64,000 nucleotides of DNA from Adiantum capillus-veneris (lineage: Eukaryota > Streptophyta > Polypodiopsida > Polypodiales > Pteridaceae): assembly GCA_014529385.2 (NCBI GenBank), contig CM043971.1, positions 31,327,209 through 31,391,208 on the forward strand. Reading direction: 5' to 3'. A program made the position numbers and the translations under genes. Of the stretch, positions 58,605-64,000 are shown piece by piece. The notes beneath the pieces were generated by a model. It saw only the letters and a list, made by a program, of their open reading frames with translations, ran no database searches and had not been told where the DNA came from. Within the stretch, counting starts at the first letter, position 1. Every line of letters starts with the position of its first letter.

Positions 58605-59170
58605 TGATGGTGGAGAGGGGGAAAGGGGAACACACCCGGAACACAAATACAATGCCTCTCTATAGCCCAAGATACACACATTGTCCCAATCCACTAGAGT
58701 TCACCTTCAAAACTCGACACAACTCACAAGCAAACCAATGTTTGCACACAAGCATACACACACACACACACACTCGCTGCAACACATCAAACAAGCCCAA
58801 TCAATCCCCACAATCCAATTTGCATCCTTCCACTCACACATAACCTCTCTCTATCTCCCTTTGCACAACCAACCTTGGGGGGACACACCTATCGACGCAC
58901 ACCCGAAAATGCATGCACATAAGCAGAGAAGAGAAGGGGGAAGGGAGAATCAACATCAATACACTGCAATGATGGCTTTCTCTTCACAAAAACACAACCA
59001 TAAAAATTATGATCCAAGCCGGTACACATCGGCGAGCTCAAAACCCCGAACCAACAGCCCTCTCTGACTCCGAATAGCACAAAATGGCCTCCAAAAGAAC
59101 CGATCAAAACTGGAAAAACCATCTGGCACTGCACCACCGTCAATTGGCACAAAGTCAACCTGCAATATTT
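58605..59170 (+). repeat. Dispersed repeat F, copy 3, partial
   Basis: Shares the opening blocks with copies 1 and 2 (aaaggggaacacaccc, gcctctctatagccca, caatccactagagtt) and a short later block (tggcac...aactggaaa), so its middle is deleted. Contains a short (AC)n at 58755-58772. Confidence 0.55.
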
Positions 59171-62100
59171 TGGTTTAGGATCTTATCAATTAGGTTCTTT
59201 TGAAATTGAATATTTAGTATACTCTTTCCTCTGTCTTTTTGTTACGAGTTCTCTTTTCTTTGTGTGTGTGTGTGCGCGCGCGCATGTTTGCTTTATTTTT
59301 TCATCTTTACAAAACCATATAGTGAATTGTACCAAATTTTATCAAACTTAACTAGTAGACTTCAAAAGATGACTCGGTTGAAAATACACAATATGAAAAC
59401 TTGATCAAACACTAAAAATTAATGAATTGATTAATCAAATACACAAAATACAAGTGGCAATTCAGGAGGAGTAGACGCGTCTTCTCATGGGTGAAAGAGA
59501 GGTTGGTACCTTCCACCATCCAAACAACAAAGCTTATTAGAATAGGCTACAATGAATGGGTAGACAGGTACCAAGTGACCCCACCACTTGTTTTGGCTAT
59601 CATCCTGCCAGAACAATGCCTACTATCCTGATTTATGATCAAATACAATTGCAGGTTTGAGAGAGGCTTTAGCTTTTTTAGGCAAGAATTCTCTAGTCCT
59701 ATAGGGTTCTATTGTTGGTGATTTGTGCTCCAATTTGGTCATTTGTAACTTGTTACTAATTGCTTTAATTTTCTTTGCGCTAGTATTCTAATCTATGCAA
59801 TCATCCTTAATTTGCTTGATTCTTGTGTCGTACAAGTATGTGTTTCATGAAAATTGGCAAACATTATACTTTCTATTAAAAAAATTGTCAAAGTTCTATT
59901 TGGTTTTGCAAGAAAATTTCAAAAAAAACCATAGACCTTTCGTAAGGAGTCTCAAATCACTTCAAGTAACCTTTTGAATATGCTTAAGCTTCTTTGTATA
60001 TGAGAGAATGAAAAAAAGTAAAATGTAGTCCTTTTCAATGACCAATTTAAACATGTCCAACCACTATTTTAAAAACCACCAAGGAATGTAACCAAATCAC
60101 GTTTAAAGAGAATGCTTTCCCTCGTCAAAGAAAAAAGTAACCAATGATTATTGTAGTGTTCAACATCCAACCCCACAACAAATACCAAAAGAATGCCATC
60201 TAAACTAGTGCTTGCATCAAAAAAAGTGTGCATTCATGTATGTGCACGCGTGTGTGTGTTCTTTTTTTCAAGTGAGTGTGTATCAGATAGAGTCAACCCA
60301 TTCCCTAAAACCCATCGGCAAGTGGGTACACCTTCTGTAGTATGGAATCCTCAAGCAACTATTTGGTTTCTATTATTACATACGATTATGTATGTAACCA
60401 ATCAGCCCCAGATTCATGAACGTATAGGATCAAAGATTTCGCCCCTCCAAGGGTTAGGTTACACAAGAGAGCTAAAGCAAAAGCAGTCAAACAGACACTA
60501 TGTTTAATGAGCTTAAAATCCCAGGGTTTATTATGAAGATGAATGGCATCAAGTTCAACTTACCTAAGAGGGAGAAGAGGAAGAATCAAAAAAGACCTTA
60601 GAGATATTTTTCAGCTTTATCAAAGTTCAAGATAGTTAGAGATGTTATGGCTTCTCTTTCCTCAGGGTCAAGATGATTAAGGTCAAGCAAAGAATGAACA
60701 AATTTCTCATTATGCTTGATTTCTAGGGGAGCAGCAAAAAGATTGTTAATGATGAAGAGCTTATTAACAATAGTGGGGAGGGTCTTGAAAATCAATGAAA
60801 CAAAGAGAGAAGAAAATTATCTAGAGAAGAGAGAAGCTTAGGAAGTTCCTTCCTAGCAAGAAGGAGAAAGGAAATCCAATCATCAACCCAAGAATTTTCA
60901 AGTTCACAAGTATAAATGCTTGATCATATCATACCCATATCATGCACCAAATGTTGCATATGGTAAATTTACCATACAAGTTTCATAGAACTGTTCCACA
61001 CATTGATAGGAAATCAAGAGCAACTTGACAAATTTCACTTTACTCATTTATTTGTGAATGATAAGCACAAGAGAACTTGCAATTTCATTCTACTCATTCA
61101 TTTGTGAATGATAGCACTAACCGCTACGCCCGCCTCGTTTTCGTTGACATATGGGCAAACCATGAAATGATAAATAAAACTTGGATAGGCAGGAATTACT
61201 TATTTTGTCCTAGTTTACCCCTGAAGATCGCGTCCTAGTTTGCTTGACATTGATCCCACCGCTCGATCTTCATTGAAGGCTTCGTGCCCGCTATTGCTGA
61301 GGTGATCCTATCTTCTCTCAAACCTATCATGCATGGTTCTTCGCGAGGATTTGTTGAAGATAATTGTCCATGCCTTTATATTACCCGGAGGATTGGGTAA
61401 AAACGAGTTCCATGTCTAGACACTTTCCATGGTTCCACTAGTGTTGGCAATGCTTGTAATGAACTTCACAAACAGTTAAATTAACATCACAGACACTAGA
61501 CTTTGCACCCAAGTATTGTAATTTTTTCAGCCGATAACCATACGGCTATTGCTTCCAAATGTGAATGTATGGGCAAAGTGTGATTGAGAACCCCAAAAAT
61601 TTTCATACAAACAGGAGAATACCAAAAGGAGGCAAGAAAATAAGCTACTTTATTAGCACTGCCACAATAGTTGCTAATGCAACTTTCTTGTGTTTTACTA
61701 CAGAAACGTGGCCGTGAATTTCTGACCAAAGTAGAAATTGTATACTCCGCGTTTTTGCTAAGCTGTGTTCATGCTATTTCGATGAGAGAGAGGGGGAGGG
61801 GGGGGGGGGGGGGGGGGGGGGGGTGTCTTCTTACTGTGCTCGTCTTCTAAGCTAGGTTTTCACACCTCGCTTTCAAGAGTGCAATTCGTTCTTTTGGGAC
61901 ACCTTGTTTCTTTTTCTATCAAGTCTACACGAGAATTGGACAAACTCCTAGTTCACACATATACATACTTGACCATACCAAGCTCGTATATCATACGAAG
62001 CTGGGTTCACATAGGGTGGTGAGAAATTGGAAAAGCTTGCCAACCAACAAGAAAGTGCAATGTAGACCTTGATCATCGCACAGGGCAACCATCCACCTCG

Positions 62101-62180
62101 GAAGCTCTTCATCGTTCACCTTGGCAAAAAGTGCCATGTTGGCACCTCCCACCCTTCGTCCACACTTGCGGCCTCCTCTT
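59171..62180. other. Mostly empty; (GT)(GC) run and G run
   Basis: A TG run followed by CG dinucleotides at 59263-59284 and 26 G at 61798-61823. A minus-strand open frame at 60598-60795 is listed separately. Otherwise AT-rich with no supported gene. Confidence 0.4.
60598..60795 (-). CDS. Short open frame, possible exon, unknown
   Basis: 65 codons ending in TAG... read as LNHLDPEEREAITSLTILNF near the C-terminus, then a Lys-rich end and a stop. Composition is protein-like (balanced charged and hydrophobic residues), unlike the retroelement debris. The family is not recognised, and no flanking exons or promoter were found. It may be one exon of a longer gene or a gene fragment. Confidence 0.25.
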   Translation of the reverse strand: MIFKTLPTIVNKLFIINNLFAAPLEIKHNEKFVHSLLDLNHLDPEEREAITSLTILNFDKAEKYL

Positions 62181-62186
62181 CCTTCC

Positions 62187-62290
62187 ACCACCTCCAAGTG
62201 TTCACAACATGCGGTGGAAAAAAATGTAACAATTTTCTTCCGCCATCAATGTGAACACATGGGCGGCGGAAGAGAACATTTTGGAGGTGG
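62187..62290. repeat. Imperfect fold-back, about 100 bp
   Basis: ccacctccaa (62187-62196) pairs with ttggaggtgg (62281-62290), and gtgttcac (62198-62205) with gtgaacac further in. Inner parts pair less well. Could be the remains of a small inverted-repeat element. Confidence 0.5.
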
Positions 62291-62634
62291 AATTGCAGCT
62301 TTCCTTGTGAAGAGCTCATAAAGTGCCATCTATTACACCGGTCTGATGTGAACCCAGCCTCATATGCATATGATGAGCCAAAGGTCGCGCATAGAAAATT
62401 TATAATACAAAGTTACAAGAAAAGTCACCTAAAGAGAGAACACCACCAAGAATCTGAGCCAAAAGCCCTGTTGAAAGATCTCATACTTGTACTCATGCAG
62501 GAGGCTAATAATGGGCACCATTCATTTCCGCAGTAGTGACCACAAACAGCGGCTGTAGCTTCTCATCGATTTTCATCAGTCTAGATAGATGGCTTCAGGA
62601 AGGGCCCAACTTTACCTGTCTCTTCTTCCATCGA

Positions 62635-62890
62635 GACACATTAGCATGCGATTACTACATGCGCAATTTCAACAGAAAATCTTCACCGCATGCTAATTTA
62701 GGCGGCAAAGTTGTCGGTCGCATTCAACAGTAACATTTAATGCAGCTGACGGTTGGACGTTGCGACACATTAGCATGCGGTGACTACATGCACATTTCGA
62801 CAGAAAATCTTGTTGAATGATAATTTAGGCACGAAGAGCATCGATCACATAGGAACAGCGACATGCAATGGAGCTTAGGGTTACACTTGT
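62635..62890. repeat. Tandem duplication, 129-bp period, diverged
   Basis: Both copies start gacacattagcatgcg (62635 and 62764) and share a later phrase about cagaaaatctt and aatttaggc. The second copy is diverged. It lies downstream of the arabinogalactan-peptide gene. Confidence 0.7.
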
Positions 62891-63063
62891 CTTGTGGGTG
62901 ACTCTATAAATTGCAAGTTCTTCTTTCAAATAACCTTTCCTTCCACTCTTATCAAACCCGAAGAGAAGCAAAACACAATTTCACCAGACAGAATCTACAT
63001 TTGCCCAAATTTGAAAGGCAATTCCCAAGATTCCTCACAAGAAAGCAAATAATGAAACAAATC

Positions 63064-63069
63064 TTTATT
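63064..63069 (-). terminator. Poly(A) signal AATAAA of the AG-peptide gene
   Basis: AATAAA on the minus strand about 245 bp after the stop codon of the arabinogalactan-peptide gene; plausible distance for a plant 3' UTR. Confidence 0.5.
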
Positions 63070-63148
63070 AAAAACGGGGAACAATAAAGAATAGATGTCT
63101 AAAGAACACTAGAAAGGATGGGGATGGGGGCAAATTGTGGTACTACAA

Positions 63149-63149
<1 letters not shown>

Positions 63150-63182
<33 letters not shown>
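63150..63182. repeat. (GA)n in the 3' UTR of the AG-peptide gene
   Basis: About 33 bp of GA ((CT)n on the gene strand), between stop codon and poly(A) signal. Confidence 0.9.
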
Positions 63183-63187
<5 letters not shown>

Positions 63188-63311
63188 TGAGGCTCTACTA
63201 CCATTATACACAGAGGATCAGAGCCAGAGGGGACGCCGAATATAGAGAAAGAGATGAAGGGAAGAGTGAAAATCCACCTCCATAGGCGCCGCAATCCTCT
63301 GCGATGAACTC

Positions 63312-63518
63312 CTACACAAGGCGGAGGGTGAACCCGCCAACTGCTAGCATGGCGATGACCCTTAAGAAGCCTGACAATGCTGTAACGGAGGCCGCGCTCT
63401 CTGGAACCATGGGACCGGGCGCCGGTGCCTGTGCGTTGGCCGCACCCATCATCATCACCACCATCCAGCTTATGATTGTGAGGAATGCCCAGCACACGGA
63501 AGCTCTTGTGCAGGCCAT
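63312..63518 (-). CDS. Arabinogalactan peptide (AG peptide)
   Basis: 68-residue precursor, complete from ATG (63518-63516) to TAG (63314-63312). Residues 1-29 form a signal peptide with a hydrophobic core (WAFLTIISWMVVMMMG) ending in ...GAANA. The short mature part begins QAPAPGPMVPESAAS; its Ala-Pro and Gly-Pro pairs are typical hydroxyproline sites for arabinogalactan. The C-terminal segment (ALSGFLRVIAMLAVGGF) is hydrophobic and likely directs GPI anchoring, so the product would sit on the outer plasma membrane and cell wall. Size and layout match AG peptides such as Arabidopsis AGP16/20 types. A longer frame upstream in the same phase (to 63890) is low-complexity leader, so the internal ATG is preferred. 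CT-rich leader and (CT)n in the 3' UTR flank it. Confidence 0.8.
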   Translation of the reverse strand: MACTRASVCWAFLTIISWMVVMMMGAANAQAPAPGPMVPESAASVTALSGFLRVIAMLAVGGFTLRLV

Positions 63519-63900
63519 TGCGTGTAAGAGGAGATAGTGCTCTGAAGATCTGCTGCTCGCAGAGAAGAAATGTGGGTGGCTATGGAGATCTCGCTGCAAA
63601 GCTTGCGGCTGCGCAGGAGATCGCAAAGCGCTAGTGGGCTTGGAGAGGATGGTATGATTGGGGCAGGGGGGCTTACAAAAGGAGCGCCTGGATGTTTTAA
63701 GAAGTGGGCTGTGTGTGTGTGTGTGTGTGTTTGTGAGAGAGACAGAGAGAGAGAGAATCTGTGGGCCGTTGAACAGAGAGACGTAGAGAGAGAGAGATGC
63801 AGCCCCTCTCTTGAATCGGTTTGTGTGTGTGCATCCAGAATCTCTCCTAGAGCTCCTTCCACGTGTAAGTAGAAAGAGGGGCGCGCACACACTCTCTCTC
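63519..63900 (-). promoter_or_regulatory. CT/CA-rich 5' leader of the AG-peptide gene
   Basis: On the gene strand this holds several CT runs (63740-63800, 63885-63900) and a CA run (63711-63731). Pyrimidine-rich stretches like these (Y patches, GAGA-type motifs) are common around plant transcription starts. No clear TATA box was seen up to the window end, so the transcription start is not fixed. Confidence 0.35.
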
Positions 63901-64000
63901 TTCAGTCATGTGTGTGCGCTCTCTAGAAGAGGTCAGCAAGTGTGAATCAGGGGCGACATATTGTGCGCCAGAGGAGTTTCCATGTCCAGCTAGCGTGGGG

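Noticed and set aside
63312-63890. 192-codon frame extending the AG peptide upstream
   Set aside because: The extra N-terminal part is translated CT/CA repeat; the internal ATG starts a proper signal peptide.

Overview
The window reads as nuclear DNA of a land plant, most likely a fern or another non-seed plant. The reasons are a decayed PPR array built on the VSWNAMI / YAKCG type of repeat, a complete arabinogalactan-peptide gene, introns with GT-AG borders that keep reading phase, long microsatellites and homopolymer runs, and overwhelmingly degenerate LTR-retroelement sequence. The fern assignment is inference. I saw no rRNA, tRNA, CRISPR or bacterial-type operon structure. Only one gene looks intact (the arabinogalactan peptide at the right edge); a second, multi-exon locus is partly supported.

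Layout. 1-480: 5' end of a minus-strand LTR element (leader, tRNA-Asp-type primer site, half an LTR). 481-2460: PPR pseudogene. 3862-9776: element A (53-bp LTR, primer site, leader with a regular series of 20-bp palindromes, broken gag, CCHC knuckles, 3' region, half an LTR). 9777-10130: PPR fragment on the opposite strand. 10490-10935: minisatellite. 11000-15500: mostly featureless, with small tandem duplications and a gag-tail fragment. 15541-17300: dispersed repeat F, first copy. 17990-20256: minus-strand coiled-coil element ORF (decayed). 22904-25164: minus-strand gag/protease fragment. 25445-29107: candidate spliced gene, minus strand, with a minisatellite in the middle. 30620-32398: repeat F, second copy, cut by element E (32399-36778, gag/protease). 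37276-45983: two minus-strand coiled-coil elements (D, C) sharing one 53-bp LTR. 46076-50335: plus-strand coiled-coil element B. 50336-57300: decayed Copia-like element ending in a snap-back structure. 58605-59170: repeat F, third copy. 59171-63050: almost nothing. 63050-63890: arabinogalactan-peptide gene.

What ties it together is one family of LTR elements that comes in two coding versions. One carries an unrecognised N-terminal domain, gag, CCHC knuckles and a retropepsin; the other carries a different N-terminal domain and a long charged coiled-coil protein. Both have the same LTR, and palindromes in the same leader position; their 3' regions are alike in A, B and C. No reverse transcriptase, RNase H or integrase is visible anywhere, so these copies look non-autonomous. 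The best observations are (1) about 16 copies of a 20-bp palindrome whose arms stay nearly fixed while only the central four bases vary, (2) an LTR of apparently only 53 bp, and (3) a 9.3-kb inversion that can be read to the base because it cut one of these LTRs into 26- and 27-bp halves.
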